Source of the DNA: Lactarius indigo
Lineage: Eukaryota > Basidiomycota > Agaricomycetes > Russulales > Russulaceae
NCBI GenBank assembly: GCA_025766275.1
Contig: JAFKAC010000163.1
Location: forward strand, 1-64,000
Length of the DNA: 64,000 nucleotides
Reading direction: 5' to 3'
The notes under the pieces were generated by a model. That model was not told where the DNA came from. It was given only the letters and a program-made list of their open reading frames with translations, and did not search any database. Positions 1 to 11,497 of the stretch are shown here, one piece after another; position 1 is the first letter of the stretch; each line of letters opens with the position of its first letter. A program made the position numbers and the translations under genes.

Positions 1-1095
1 TCTGCATGAGGATGGAAAGGTGTTGGTAGAAGATATTTCCGTAGGGAACGGCGCCGATAAGTCGAACAATGGTATCTCCGGGAATGCTAGCCACGAAATC
101 TTCAACCTTGTTCTCATCTGCCAGGGCTAGCGCGTTAAGCAACCCGATAGGGGCCGTCGGGTCGATTGCGTCCAATGATTCGACAGCTGCCCGGAAGGTG
201 CCACCCAAAAACCCATCTTTGAGACGCATCTTGTGCCGCTTGATGACGTCGTCAAGAAGTGGCCACCAATCGTTGAAGCGTCTCTGGACCGATGATGTAG
301 GATCGTCCGATATTAGGGCGCCATGAAGGCTCTTCAGGAGCCATCGAGCGCAAAGCGAAACGACGAATAAGGAGGCGTGCCAGGCATACCACCAAACGCT
401 GGACATTGGGGTACGATAAGGGAAACGATGGTCAAAGCAAGGGAGGATGGTCAGGATGAGGTACACGAGTCCAAAGAGTCCGACGCAGATGGAGACGACG
501 ATGGCCACCATCTTGGAAACCGCGAAAAGGAATATCACCAGCCCAAAGAAAAAGAAAAATACGGAGAGGTGGAGGAGCGCCTGAGCTACCGTAACTGTAC
601 GCCGCATCGGATATATTGAGATTCCTCGGAACAGGAAAGTGCGTCCGCGCTCTCTCTCACCCAGAAGGCTCGGAATTTTGAGGCAACTGAGTGTATCTGC
701 GGGCCCATTGCTGTACCAGAGTCACCACCAGCGCAGAAGATATGCTAAGTACGAGGCTTAGTAGCCACAACGAGTTGACCCAGATAATGGAGAGGCCAGG
801 AGGGTGTGCCGTCTTGTCACCACTGGCAGAACCAGAAGATAACTCTTGGTAGCTCTCAACGATAAATGTTGCCACGATTGGGGAGAAAAGACCGGCCTTG
901 AGGGCTTGTCATCCGTCTGAACCATGGAGACGGTATGGTAAGACTCACAAAGACGAGGACACGATTTGCGTCGTCTTTCCAGGCATCGTTGACCCGTGTA
1001 TCGTACTTCTCGGCTTCTTCCATGTATCCGGACCACATTCCATCTACCAAAGCTTCGTTGACTGTGGCAAATGTTATCGTAGAGTTCCGTGGACT
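1..1095 (-). pseudogene. DUF6535 family membrane protein, 3' part off window, one frameshift
   Basis: The minus strand encodes the conserved DUF6535 body: an N-terminal stretch with W-x-x-Y-M-E-E-A-E-K-Y-D, then two membrane segments (VATFIVESY; SLWLLSLVLSISSALVVTLV) ending in the hallmark QQWARRY, then a second pair (LLHLSVFFFFFGLVIFLF; MVAIVVSICVGLFGLVYLIL) followed by ILPCFDHRFPYRTPMSSVWW and a soluble tail that runs off the left edge. A GT-AG intron (897-948) fits between VLVF and AGLFSP. After QQWARRYTQLPQ the frame breaks: one extra base in an AAAA run (plus-strand TTTT, 675-678) must be skipped to continue into the REL-like, GERERGRTFLF region. Everything else in the family pattern is intact. 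It is therefore either a young pseudogene or a homopolymer sequencing error. The family has no assigned biochemical role. The start codon is not certain. Confidence 0.8.
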
Positions 1096-3439
1096 CTGTT
1101 CCTCTACACACCTTTGTCATGTGCCAAGGTCCTGTAGGCAACTTGTATCAGATCATGGAGATGAGGGTACGTCTCAGGCATTCTCGATCCTAGGGAAGGA
1201 AGAGGAGGACGAGGCTTACATCGACGTGTACCGCTGGAACTATTTATGTCTACCGTCAAGGAGCCATCGTGAGCAATTTAAGGTTTTATCAAACGATTGT
1301 TTTCAGTATCAGAACAGTCTAACGGAGGATATTAAGTCCGCTCGCAGCCTACCCGCATCGTGTATTCCGAGTAATGCGAAGAAACGCGCAAAAAAAAAAG
1401 TGGGATCAGTACAGATTGGAGTTGTTCCGTGGGTATATTGATAAGCAGTATTTGGAAGTTTTGCCTTTTTTGACTCGATCGCCTCCTGGGACCGTGACAT
1501 CGCCTCCTGAGCGAGCTCTTACACCGACCTAGGCGCGTCTTCCCCCAATTGCACCCGAGATGACAACCAGTGCAGGTGCAGGTGCAGAAAAGGTCACCCA
1601 AATGCCCAAATCCTGTGCAGGTGAATGCCCGAATAGGATGCGCTTCTGAGCAATCGAACCATGTCTCACACCGGCCCGAGCCAAGACACCTCCCAATTGC
1701 TCCCGAGACGACAACCAGTGCCAGTGCAGGCGCAGACAGGGTATCTAAATGCACAAATCCTGTGCAAGAATATGCCCGAAGGTATGTCCTACCTCTTGAC
1801 CGCCAGCATGACGCCTCCACCCCCAATTGCACCCGAGATGACAAACGGTACCTATACTTGTACCTGTATGCACAAATCCTGTGTAGCCTGAATGCCCGAA
1901 TGGGACGCGCTGCCCTTTGGCCATCAGCTGCATCGGCCCCAGTGAAAAATGCGTCGGATGGGATAGAATTAGATATTCGGATTACGGATCTCATAGAAAC
2001 ATGACCGGTAGAAGATAAATCGAATTATTTAGCATACCTGCAGTTCACGACAGCCCCACGGGGCTTGCCGCGGGGCTAAAAGCAAGACCAAGAGTGTCGG
2101 ACATCGTCGCTTATGCGTTTGTGCGCAAGCCAGATTTCTTTGGTGCAGATAGTACAGACGCAATTTTTTGACCAAGTCGCAGAACCTGAAGCTGGGACTA
2201 TGGAGATGGTGTGGGCATCAGTCATTGCGACCTGATAGAAAGTGATGAGGTACGTGGTTCGCAGAGATAAGTTTTGTTAGTGACTTTCTGTGCTATCTTA
2301 ATGCCCTTCTCGGCCAGTGTTTGGACCTTCATGAGACGCTCTTCAACTAGGCGTCGACCTCGTCGACTATAACCTTGCTTGTAGGGTGGAGATCTTCGCT
2401 GGTTTTTATTTTCTATTTTGGAACAGATAGGAACGAGAAAATGAGAATATACGACAACGTTGGTCCGTTTATGTATCAAGCAAAGATTGGATTCGCGTCA
2501 GAGCACGAGATCGGCGAGCACTTTGCGGCGTACGAGCAGCCGCGTGGCGCGTCACGGAAGAAAGGAAACAAAAACCTCGCGAAGAAAAGTAGACTGAGGC
2601 AGGAACGGTATGATCGCCACGGAACATGGTGGTGTATGCGCGCCCGAATGAGAACGCGACGAACAAAGACCACTGGAACGATGGGACGTGGCTAAGAGTG
2701 GCGAGAATGGTGACCGTCAGTTGATAAATGTGTAAAGGAAGCACACACAGACACCCAGTTGAGGTAAAACAGGTAATGCAGATGGGATAGTAACAGGAAT
2801 AAATGTAAAGGGGGGAAGAGGCAAGTCATGATTATAGGGGAAGTCGAGCTGACTGGTGGCGCGCACCCTCGACAGCAGAAAGTGTGATGCGACGAGAAAA
2901 ATATTGGGCCCCAAGGTGTCGAACGAGATTGTTGGGTCGGATGGCGGTGGTTAGAGGCATCTTCTACCTCTAACTCTGCACCCGGGCCAAGTGTGAACGT
3001 TTGAACAATGGGCGTCAGGGCCCGGTGAACGCCCAGTTCCGTCACCGGTTTCTGGAGGACACATTTGATCTGGTCATCTGAACCTGAACATGCAAAAGGC
3101 ACGGCATGATCAAGAAGCGCTGGTTAGCGCTGGTTCGGATGGCATGTTTGGTCTCATGTTCGTCCTATCCACTCGTTCTTAGGTAATTTCAACCTGCCAA
3201 TGACCTCGTCAAGCAAGGCATCGTTTGTGGCTGGCACATGTGGTGCGTGACCGGATCTCACGCGTTTAGAGTCCACACCACTTCCGAGAACTACGTCTTT
3301 GTTTACACAGAATAGCGTGACACCTCTTTCCAACAGTTCTAAAACACAGTATTTATCGAATCTATTACACCATAGCATTGCATGTAGTCTAATGATAAAG
3401 TAACGGTGAGTGGTATGCGGTTGGTCAGATAGCACGTGT
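1096..3439. other. Gene-poor interval holding a tandem repeat
   Basis: Apart from the repeat at 1543-1960, I see no supported gene. Several ORFs of 60-220 codons exist on both strands but show no recognisable domains and no plausible splice structure. The 3' end probably includes the untranslated tail of the ATG15 gene, which ends at 3440. Confidence 0.5.
1543..1960. repeat. Three-copy imperfect tandem repeat, unit about 130-148 bp
   Basis: The block CCCAATTG(C)(A/T)CCCGAGA(T/C)GACAA recurs with CAATTG starting near 1546, 1694 and 1824, so the periods are about 148 and 130 bp. In each copy it is followed, 50-60 bp on, by AATGC(C/A)CAAATCCTGTG and then by (A/T)ATGCCCGAA. Copies differ by many substitutions and small indels, so this is an old duplication. 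An open frame of 220 codons runs across it on the minus strand but resembles nothing I know. I treat it as non-coding. Confidence 0.8.
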
Positions 3440-4952
3440 CTACAAAGTAAAGTTACCGTATTCCCACTGGAAGCAGTCCTACAAGGGGGTCAGAGACCAA
3501 CACACAGAACAAGCAAGTGCGTGGTACCGGCGTACCACGCAATCGTCCTGTCTCTTGATCGGCGGTACTTCGAGGCCTTGTTCCTCCGCCGCAGCCCACG
3601 GCTTCGAGAGTATGTTCTCGATAACCGTCGCGATCGGGTGGGTGGTCAAGCGCACAGACCAAGAAAGGTTCGTCACGGTGTCGTACTCGATGATGTTGCC
3701 GAGGTGACACTGGCTCTCCATCGCGTACCCGGCAACGCCGCACGTCGATAGTTTGCCCGTGCAGGTGCCCATGGCAATGGGATCCGCGGTGTGCCATACG
3801 TGCGTGATGTGGTGTGTCGATGGCTATACGGTGACGCGTCGGAAGTGAGCGCGGACCATACTCGTAAGTACTCGGACCGGAACGGAGAGCGTACGGGAGA
3901 CGGCAGGTGCAAGCGTTGCGCGGCCATGCGCTCGCCTGGCGGCTCGAATGCCACAACGGGCGCGCCGAACGTGACTCCCAAGAGCGAAGCAAGCGCGCCG
4001 CCGAGGGAGTGACCAATAATCCATATATTCGCGTTGGGATACATTGCAGTGATGTTGTTGTACAAATTCTGTTTTCGCAGGAGTTAGTGGTGAGGATCCA
4101 CGCGGGGAGAAAGGGCTGCGTACGACGCCAGTGGGATAGAAGAGGCTCTCGTCGATCAGAGCTGTCTCGACGCATTCTTGGTTACACTTCCCGTTTCCAC
4201 GGAAGCAGTCGCATACGGGTGTCCACCCGCTGCTGACGCGCGCACAGCAGCAGCTGAAGAGTAGGTTGTCGTTCAGCTTGTCCTTCTCTATCGTCGGCCC
4301 CCCGCCAATGTATGGGACGGACGTGCCCTTGATCGTGAGAGCGACGGTGCTGTTGTCCTCCGTCGCAAAGACATACCCGCGGAAGCCATCGTCGTCTGGC
4401 TCCCACCCGACTGGCATACCCTGCGCTCAGTAGCACAAACAAAGGACATCAGTTCCTCTTTTACAACAATGGCGGCGGCCTACGCACGACGTTCCACTCG
4501 TCCGTCAGGTTGTACCACCCGCTGGCGCCGGGCATGAAATACGCGTCGCTTGTCATCTTCGCGAGCAGCAGGAGCGTCTCGCGACGCGTCACATCCGGCC
4601 CAGGCACGTCGTCCTCATCCCAGTCCAGTGCTGCGCTCTGCCCGCGCATGGACATGTGCCGCGCACGTGTGATCGCTGCGAACGACGGCGGGCGCGCCGT
4701 GCGCACGGGAGAAGTGCGGATAGACACAGGTGGTGATGCTAGGTTGCTGGAGGAGGAAGCAGCCCCAGGCCCGCCGGGTGGCAGGTCAGCAAAATAAACC
4801 CGCGCAGATGACGTCGTGGCGTGCATGTGCCGTAGACGAAAGTCCAACGATGGCGGTGGCCTTGCATGAGGATGATGTTCGGAAACTTCAGAAGGTAAGA
4901 ATTTGCTGAGTATAGAGAGGGCGAGGTTCGCCAATGATATTGGAAGCAGCAT
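3440..4952 (-). CDS. ATG15: Autophagy lipase Atg15 (class 3 lipase)
   Basis: Atg15 is the vacuolar phospholipase that dissolves autophagic bodies after fusion with the vacuole; it reaches the vacuole through the multivesicular body pathway. Five exons join in frame (4952-4488, 4420-4124, 4068-3895, 3823-3536, 3478-3440), giving 420 aa. Family marks: FRLRHMHA near the N-terminus, ETLLLLAKMTSDAYF, GWEPDDDGFRGYVFAT, DNLLFSCCCAR, then the lipase box GHSLGG with nucleophile Ser275, HTADPIAMGTC (Asp326) and a His at about 374, ending in the usual C-V-D-C-x-x-W-E-Y tail. Introns are 55-71 bp. The chosen ATG at 4952 begins a moderately hydrophobic stretch (PISLANLALSILS), expected for the signal anchor. 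That anchor is weak, so a further upstream exon is possible. Catalytic residues follow family knowledge; the exon joins are mine. Confidence 0.92.
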
Positions 4953-5233
4953 ACCTGGTGCGGAGATAGTATCGAGTCAACGGCTTTTTGTGGGATCCTC
5001 GTGCATGTAGCTTGGCCACCCGGGCCGGTCCTTGCCGCCAAATCTGAGTCCCGTCGGCCCACTGAGACGCTGGTCATCAAGCCCACCAGCGTCGCAATGG
5101 AAAGCCGTTTTTAAACTTATTTTTAATACAGAATTTTATTCTTGGTTCGCCAGGCTCCGATTCCACGTGGGCCGATATGGAAGATTTGAGTGTTTTAAGG
5201 CGAGCTTATGTTTCAATTCCGCTAGTGCACTAC

Positions 5234-5719
5234 TCAGGGAGGCACTAACACGAAACTCGCTGCGTCTATCGCCCTCGGCCCTACTTGGACTATATACACC
5301 AGAAGGTTCGGGTGAGACACCGCGAAGACCTCCAGCGGGCTCTCCGGATCTCTCCTGGGCTCCAGTGGGCCGTCGGAATAGTTATCCGAGTCACCCAGCG
5401 CGCCTTCCTGCCTCATCTTCCTCTTGTAATCGTCCTTCTTCTTCGGCTTCCAACCTCTGTAGCAGACTTGCGGCAAAGTGTGGCCCGTGCCTGAAAAACC
5501 TGGGAACTGGATATTGTGGCTGACTTCCGTCTTCAGAACTCCAGCTCTCACTCGCGGCACACGTGGGTCCCGTGGTTTCTTCGTCTTCGTCGAAAAGGTG
5601 TAGCTGTGCGGGCCGAACCATACACCCACCTGTTGTTTTGTGATGTTTCTTTTGAACCTGCTCTTCTCAACGTCGTCGTCGGTCTTTCCGACAGTCTTGA
5701 GGAACTTGAAGGTGCCCAA
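5234..5719 (-). other. Unrecognised open frame of about 160 codons
   Basis: A minus-strand frame stays open for about 160 codons, with a basic middle section (GWKPKKKDDYKRKMRQ). It lacks an ATG at its upstream end (the first codon in the run is TTG) and shows no domain I recognise. It lies between ATG15 and a gag remnant on the other strand, so it could be transposon-derived or chance. I would not call it a gene. Confidence 0.2.
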
Positions 5720-5834
5720 ATCTGGTACAATTATGTAGTTGCAACGGATTTGAGCACCTCGCTAGATGGACCTGCGACGACCAGTTCAAGGACGACATTA
5801 CGCAACAGGTGGCTGTATAGTTCGGCCTTATATA

Positions 5835-5990
5835 ATGTCATCCATATCACTTACCGCTCCAGCTGAGCCCATGAACTTTGATGCGACAGCCACTAGCCGC
5901 AATCGAAGAAAAATCCCCACTAACCCTCGCTGTTATAATTGCAACGGGTTTGGACACCTTGAACATTTCAAGCTGACCAAGTCTAATTAG
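5835..5990 (+). mobile_element. Degenerate retrotransposon gag zinc-knuckle fragment
   Basis: A 51-codon frame reads like the C-terminal part of an LTR-retrotransposon Gag: a short PAEPMNFDAT segment, a basic linker, then a CCHC-type knuckle C-Y-N-C-N-G-F-G-H-L-E-H-F in which the final Cys is replaced (Phe or Leu at that place). The frame stops soon after. No reverse transcriptase, integrase or LTR pair is visible within 1 kb on either side. This is a decayed fragment, not an active element. Assignment rests on the knuckle and the preceding PM-x-(F/I)-DA motif common in fungal Gag proteins. Confidence 0.55.
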
Positions 5991-6408
5991 TAAACCAGAG
6001 CACGAGCCCTAGTTTAGCTCGTGAACCAACTCTTTGAGCCCTTACTTGCCATCAATCATTGGCAGTCAGAGTCATATGCTCGTGTCGGGCAGTCCATTAT
6101 CATACAATGAGTCCGAGTTACATCAAGCCAATGTACAACAAGTTATATCTAGCCAGGTGAGTCAATCGGTACTGAGATTTAGATTTGTTTGCCGATAGCC
6201 CGCAAATGATTCACCCCCCTACCGAAATCGGGAAACGCTGACTAGCTCTGGCGGTTAGTGGAATAGTTGTACGTTACAGATGTTTCTCACCAACCTCTTA
6301 AGATTGCGCCTCTCCTGTGACATCGTACAATCATGCGTCGTGGCTCTAACCAAGAAACCCATTCTCTTCTGGACTTGATGACTCGGCTGAAACCGACGAA
6401 AACACGCA
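5991..6408. other. Intergenic, nothing supported
   Basis: No ORF, repeat or RNA signal that I can support. Confidence 0.5.
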
Positions 6409-6534
6409 TCAGAAACAGGAGACAAGTATTCCTGACAATAGCAAACCTTCAGCAGCGAGCCCAAGATCCAAGGGCATTGCTGCTCCAAGAACGGCGAGGA
6501 TCGGGATGAGGAACAACGCCAAGTAAGTGCGCAT
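6409..6534 (-). CDS. Possible small secreted protein (41 aa, or first exon of a longer one)
   Basis: An ATG at 6534 opens a 41-codon frame that begins with a clear signal-peptide-like segment (MRTYLALFLIPILAVLGAA followed by MPLDLGL), with a possible cleavage after AAA-like residues, and ends at a TGA at 6409. A GT at the AAEG|GTTTGC position and a TTTCAG at about 6390 would allow splicing into a downstream exon reaching about 6255. So the true protein may be longer. I know no homologue. Only the signal-peptide character supports it. Confidence 0.35.
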   Translation of the reverse strand: MRTYLALFLIPILAVLGAAMPLDLGLAAEGLLLSGILVSCF

Positions 6535-7688
6535 GATGGCTGAGCGGCACAGGAGAACAGTGACGACTGAGCTGCCGTGAAGCGTCGAAAACACATCTCT
6601 TCTTTTATATCCGCTGACCCCAGCGAAAAGCCGCAGTCGAATCACGGTATAGGACGGACTCGTGCTCAAGTCACCGCGACCTACCGCAGAGATCAGACGG
6701 AGAAGACGACTGAAAGCACTCCACACGTTTCCGCGCTGTGACGTGATAACGAGGAGGGCCGCACACTGACGACTGCTTCTATTATTGAGTAATTCTATGC
6801 ATGGGAGCTAGAGGTGCGAGTGTACGTGTATGCACGGGCGACGCAGTCCGAGGGCACCATCGTTGCTCTTACACCGAAACTTCGAGAACCCAATCGTAGT
6901 TCATAAGTGTTGTGCAATAAGGACTCCTTTGTTCCCAGACGGGTAAGGCAGAAGGGGAGGCTCAAAGTGGGGTCAAAGTTTGTGCGCCACGGGGCCCTAT
7001 AATTCCCACAGCTAGTGACGTGGTAGTGGTTGGCGGCCCCAAAATGGTATGTGAAAGTCAGAAAAACGGTGGGCCGAGGGCCAGCTGATAAGTCGTAAAT
7101 GTAGCAGAACACCGAGCCATGCGAAAAGTTGCGCTGAAGTGATAAGGTAGAGTTCGAGGCTCGGACACTCGGTATTCGGCAGAAGAACGTTCAGTTACCA
7201 AATCAATTGCCTAGGTCATAACCAACGCTAAACTGGGAGCTAACTACAGTAAAAGATCTGGGAAATTCGTGAAGGGCGTCATAGTAACTTAGTCCCGTCC
7301 CTCGGACCAGTAACGTGCAGTAACAGTGATGCCGTATGCCAAGTAGCGTCAGTGTACGCAAACAAACTAGCGTGTCCCAAGCTGTCCGATCAGGTATTGG
7401 GACGAAACAGGGGTGCAAAAAACCACGACCCTAGAGAAATCCGTGACAAGGCAGTAAGGGACGATCCGGGAATAGCCCCAGCTAGGCATACACCCACAGA
7501 CCTGAGGCCACGTTCACACAGTATCCCCACAAAGTACGACCGAGACTGACACGAGCACGTGGACCGCATAGTTTGCAGGCAACACGTCGCAGATCAGACA
7601 AGGTATCGTGGGAAGCGGCGAGCCAAGTAAAGCACTTGAGGATCCATATAGTTCCCACGCCTACTTGCCGGCGACTGGCCTCCCAATA
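6535..7688. other. Intergenic, nothing supported
   Basis: About 1.15 kb without a recognisable gene. ORFs present are short, overlap each other and have no family resemblance. The last few hundred bases are presumably the TAN1 promoter. Confidence 0.5.
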
Positions 7689-8974
7689 ATGCCAGACACC
7701 AAACGTCCCCAAGAAGGCGGCGAGAGACCCAAAAAAAAGCGATTTCGCTCGGTGAGGGGAATTAGTGTGCGGTGCTTAAGCGCATTCTGTTTCATGCCGC
7801 ATGCAGGACGGTACCCCAGTCTGGGGGAAAAGGTCGATCGACGGACCAGGGATATGGGTGAGCTGTGTCAAGGGAAAGGAGAAGCAGACGGTTGGGGAAC
7901 TGTACGATTTATTTGAAAGCGTCAGTCGTGCTGTGATTATTCTAGTTCTTTATCTCCATCTTTCCTCTAGCTTGCCTCCGAGCTCTGGCCAGAGACGGCG
8001 GCTGTCCCCGATGGCGGCGCCAGTGACGAAGACGGCCGTGACGATCCAGACGAGGGCGCAATGACGGAGGATCTGGAAAAACAAATATCGAAGGAGCTTG
8101 CGTCGATCAAGCGGCCGCGCAAAGAGCAGATATTCGGTAAAGTGGTACTCCACCTGCCTTATTCTTGATGATAATTCTGAATTCGGCGGCTGGTCCGATC
8201 ATGCAGCAAACTGCCAGACGAACACACCATGCGGTGCGCCGGGCATGGTCCCACCTTAGTGGATGATCGTTTTTCTCTAAAAAGATAGATTTTTTTCCCC
8301 CGCCATGCATGCAGTGATCTTCATCTCGTGCAAGGCGCCCATAGATCCCGTCAAACTCGTACTCAAGTACATCGAGGACGTCGAAACGACCGGGGTGACC
8401 CGAACGAGGTGAATCAAAACAATTGTACTTTCCCCCCTCCCAACTGTTGCAGACCCCGCGTGGGTTCGTTCACAAGGTACACTCATCGTCTAACGCCGGT
8501 TACGAATACATGTGTCGCGAACGTCCCTGAGATCAAGTCTCTCGCACAGCGCGTGCTGAAACCGTTCCTGGCGCAGCACCCAGGCTCGGACTTTCGAGTG
8601 CGTCACGCTGATTTCAAAACCACGCTCAATCATGGCCGAAATTGAATCACGCGTGTAGTACAAGATTGAGCTCAAAGTACGGAATCATAATTCGATACCG
8701 CGGCAGACGATCATCGATACCGTGGTGTCGTGCGTTCCGAGCGAATGGACCGTCAATCTGAACGATGCTGAAGTTTACATCCTTGTCGAGGTGTTCAAGG
8801 CAAGGGCATTCATGCATTTTCCGCAAGGGCGACTAATGTAAAGTGACTATTAAACAGAGCATTTGTGGCGTCGGAATCGTGAAAGACTACTACGCGCATC
8901 AAAGGTTCAATGTGATGGAGATTGCGAACGCAAAGAATGCGGATAAACTTGAAGGCGATGGTCGAGTACAATAG
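7689..8974 (+). CDS. TAN1: tRNA acetyltransferase accessory protein Tan1 (THUMP domain)
   Basis: Tan1/THUMPD1 is the THUMP-domain tRNA-binding partner of the N-acetyltransferase that makes ac4C12 in tRNA-Ser and tRNA-Leu. Eight exons (7689-7751, 7807-7920, 7971-8136, 8207-8233, 8315-8408, 8477-8597, 8659-8799, 8858-8974) give 280 aa with consistent phases. Marks in order: KKKRF then DGTPVWGKRSIDGPG, CVKGKEKQTVGELYDLFES, IEKQ/ELASIKRPRK, NCQTNTPCVVFISCKAPIDP, KYIEDVETTGVTRTR, YTHRLTPVTNTC, and the THUMP segment YKIELKVRNH to VEVFKSICGVGIV. Exon 4 is only 27 nt. The last intron (8800-8857) has a GC donor. An alternative acceptor at 8452 for exon 6 would add eight residues. The 189-bp gap to the next plus-strand gene is short. 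Confidence 0.93.
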
Positions 8975-9163
8975 ATATGAGATGGCGTCAACTTCGCGTA
9001 GTAGAAATCATGATGTATGCCCCTGTACATTGAGCGCCTACTGTAATTCCATTTCGAGTGGCTGCCGCATCTGTACTGTATACCTGAACGCCATCAATTT
9101 GGCACAACTTTGCCACCGGCCTCCTCAACCCCAAATTTGATTCGCAAAAAAAAAAAAGTCGTC

Positions 9164-10402
9164 ATGGATATCGTGTCGTCGATGCTCGATCTCATGCGGC
9201 GTCTCCCGCCGACCAAGATCGAGGAGAACGTCGATGCACTCGTGCAGATAAGTCCCGACTACGCCGACGATCTCTCAGGCAACGTCGACCAGCCACTGAA
9301 GCTGCGCGTGGACAAAGCGACGGGCAAGGAGTACCTCGCTTGCGTGTACAATCAGGACGGCGAGAGTTACAGGTGCGCAGGGATCTGTTGGGATAGATCC
9401 CCCGCCTTTGATTGACCGACCGTGGTAGATCGCCTTGGTCGAACGAATACGACCCTCCATCGGAAGATGGCCCCGTCCCTCCCCCGAAACTGCGGAAACT
9501 TGAGATTGCGGCGAACGAGGCGTTCGATACATATCGCGAGATGTGAGTTCCTTCCCTTCACACAGACCTCAACAACTGTGGTTGGCACGCTATTGGTGGC
9601 ACGCTTAAAACGCAAAAAAAAAACCCCATCATGTGCCACCCAAACCATCTATCCTAGCCCGTCAATTAGCCGTGATGTAATGGTTTTCATTGTCATAGGT
9701 ACTTCGAAGGCGGTGTATCCTCCGTCTTTCTGTGGGACCTCGAGGACGGCGGTTTCGCAGGCGTGGTACTTCTCAAGAAAAGTACGTAAATGTCGTGATT
9801 GATTTCGTTGGACCGCCCCCCAACCCCGCTACTGTAATTAATACATCATTTGCTCGGAATGCGGCTGACACCATAACCGTGCACCTCCTTTGGGGCTCAT
9901 TCTTTCCAGCGCTTACGCCGGCGTCGCCCTCGGAACCGTCTGGGAGCTGGGACTCGATACACGTCTTCGAGACTGTGGAGCGCGGGCGCCAGGCACACTA
10001 CAAACTCACTTCAACGATTATGCTGCAACTCATTACGCGTCGTGAGAGTGTGGAGGCTAATTTTGATGCGAAAGATTCCGCGGCATGGAAGCATGATGGG
10101 GAGGTCAGCCTGAGCGGTAGCATGACCCGGCAGGTATGTATCGCCGTATGTGGCTGGAATGTACCCTAACTTGTATACGGCAGACGGAGCAGGACCATCC
10201 GGTGCAGGATGGAACATCACACGTGCAAAATGTTGGGAGGATGGTTGAGGACATGGAGATCAAGATGCGCAATCTGCTGCAGGAGGTGTACTTCGGAAAG
10301 ACGCGTGACGTAGTACACGACCTCCGAAGTTTGGATGATCTTGAGAAGGCGCGCAAGCAGAGGGAACTTCAGAAAGAGCTCGTGGGCTTCATCAAGCGGT
10401 GA
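9164..10402 (+). CDS. CAP2: F-actin capping protein subunit beta
   Basis: This is the beta subunit of the heterodimer that caps actin filament barbed ends in cortical patches. Five exons (9164-9372, 9429-9542, 9699-9781, 9910-10133, 10184-10402) give 282 aa, the usual length. Diagnostic segments: [113 protein letters not shown] and [11 protein letters not shown]. The ATG at 9164 starts just before the family's conserved helix, so a very short upstream exon is possible but not needed. The loop after VVLLKK is slightly expanded ([10 protein letters not shown]) relative to yeast and animals. Confidence 0.95.
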
Positions 10403-10668
10403 TAGGACTTAAGAAAACCTTGATAGCGTGGAATTGTATGCTATGATATGATATGTGTGGCTACTTGAAACCCTAAAAAGGGTGTTGCTTAGTGGTGGTC
10501 GGCGGAAACAAGGAAGGTTATCACATGTGGCAACCAGAGCTCGAGTCCACGAGGTCAAGGCCGGGGATAAATGGTAAATCAACTCACTAGTGGAGAAGCA
10601 GAATTTGGCACGTGGCACAACGGAGGAGGGGCGCATCGCGCGATGGGCATTGGAACGGAAGATTCCGA

Positions 10669-11497
10669 TCAAGATCGTAACTCGGCATCTGCTATCGGAT
10701 TCGAGTGGATGGTAATCTAATTAATTTGTTGGTCGAAAGAAAGCAAGACGGGGGCAAGATCATACATGCGTGAGTTTGATTTCTGACAGCGGACGGTTTT
10801 TGTTGTTGACAGGAACTCGCTCCATGGCGTCGAGAGTCGAGTCGTGGCCATCTATGACCTTGCCGAAAATGGTGTACTTTGAATCGAGATGGGACTGTTT
10901 GGCGTAGGTTATGAAGAACTGAGACTTGTTAGTATCGGGGCCAGAATTTGCCATTGCAACGACGCCACGGGCGTTGAACTGAGAAATGAATGATGAGAAC
11001 GTAGATAGGCGCCGATTACAACGGCTCCGATTGGAGTGGAAGAATGAATCACCTTTAGGGTCGAGCGAATTTCATCAGGAAAAGGACTGCCCCAGATTGA
11101 TTGACCGGCTTTTCCAGTTCCAGTGGGATCGCCCGTCTGGACCATAAAGCCTTTGATATTCCTATGAAACAGGCAGCCGTCGTAATAGTTTGATGCGCAG
11201 AGTGCCAAAAAGTTCTGTTTGGTGGAGAGAAAGGTAAAAGCTATGACGAGGACAGATGGAGTTGGGAGCACCTCGGCGGTTTTTGGGACAGCCTCGCAAA
11301 AAATTTCGATCTGAAATACAGTAAGGATGTGTATGGAGCACACGGTCGCGAGGGGAGAGATGACTAACCTTGAGATCACCATGGGTGGTGTGTAAGGTTA
11401 CGGACTTGAAGGCGTCATGTCAAAAACCAAATGATGATGAGCAGGATGGATGGCACAGACCATGGTTGGGGTGATGGTTGCTTACAAAAGATAACAT
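10669..11497 (-). CDS. Peptidyl-prolyl cis-trans isomerase, PPIL3-type cyclophilin
   Basis: A small cyclophilin of the PPIL3/Cyp10 class, a spliceosome-associated prolyl isomerase. Core exons are 11404-11369, 11310-11272, 11214-11053, 10978-10766 and 10716-10669, ending ITIHSNPIA plus a short tail. Signature pieces: [91 protein letters not shown]. The active-site Arg (FHRN), Phe-Met-Gln and FF residues are present. The start is ambiguous: a 12-nt first exon at 11497-11486 (then GTAAG) or an ATG at 11463 directly before a weaker GTCTGT donor; both splice to 11404 and the second gives the family-standard M-S-V-T-L-H-T. It is divergent from the G-alpha gene. Confidence 0.92.

Noticed and set aside
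1332..1994. 220-codon minus ORF across the tandem repeat
   Set aside because: It spans the imperfect repeat, its repeats differ by indels that a protein would not tolerate, and the composition (Cys/Arg/His-rich) fits chance.
9110..9163. Upstream in-frame extension of the capping protein (from 9110)
   Set aside because: It includes a poly-A-encoded lysine run and no conservation; the ATG at 9164 fits the family start.
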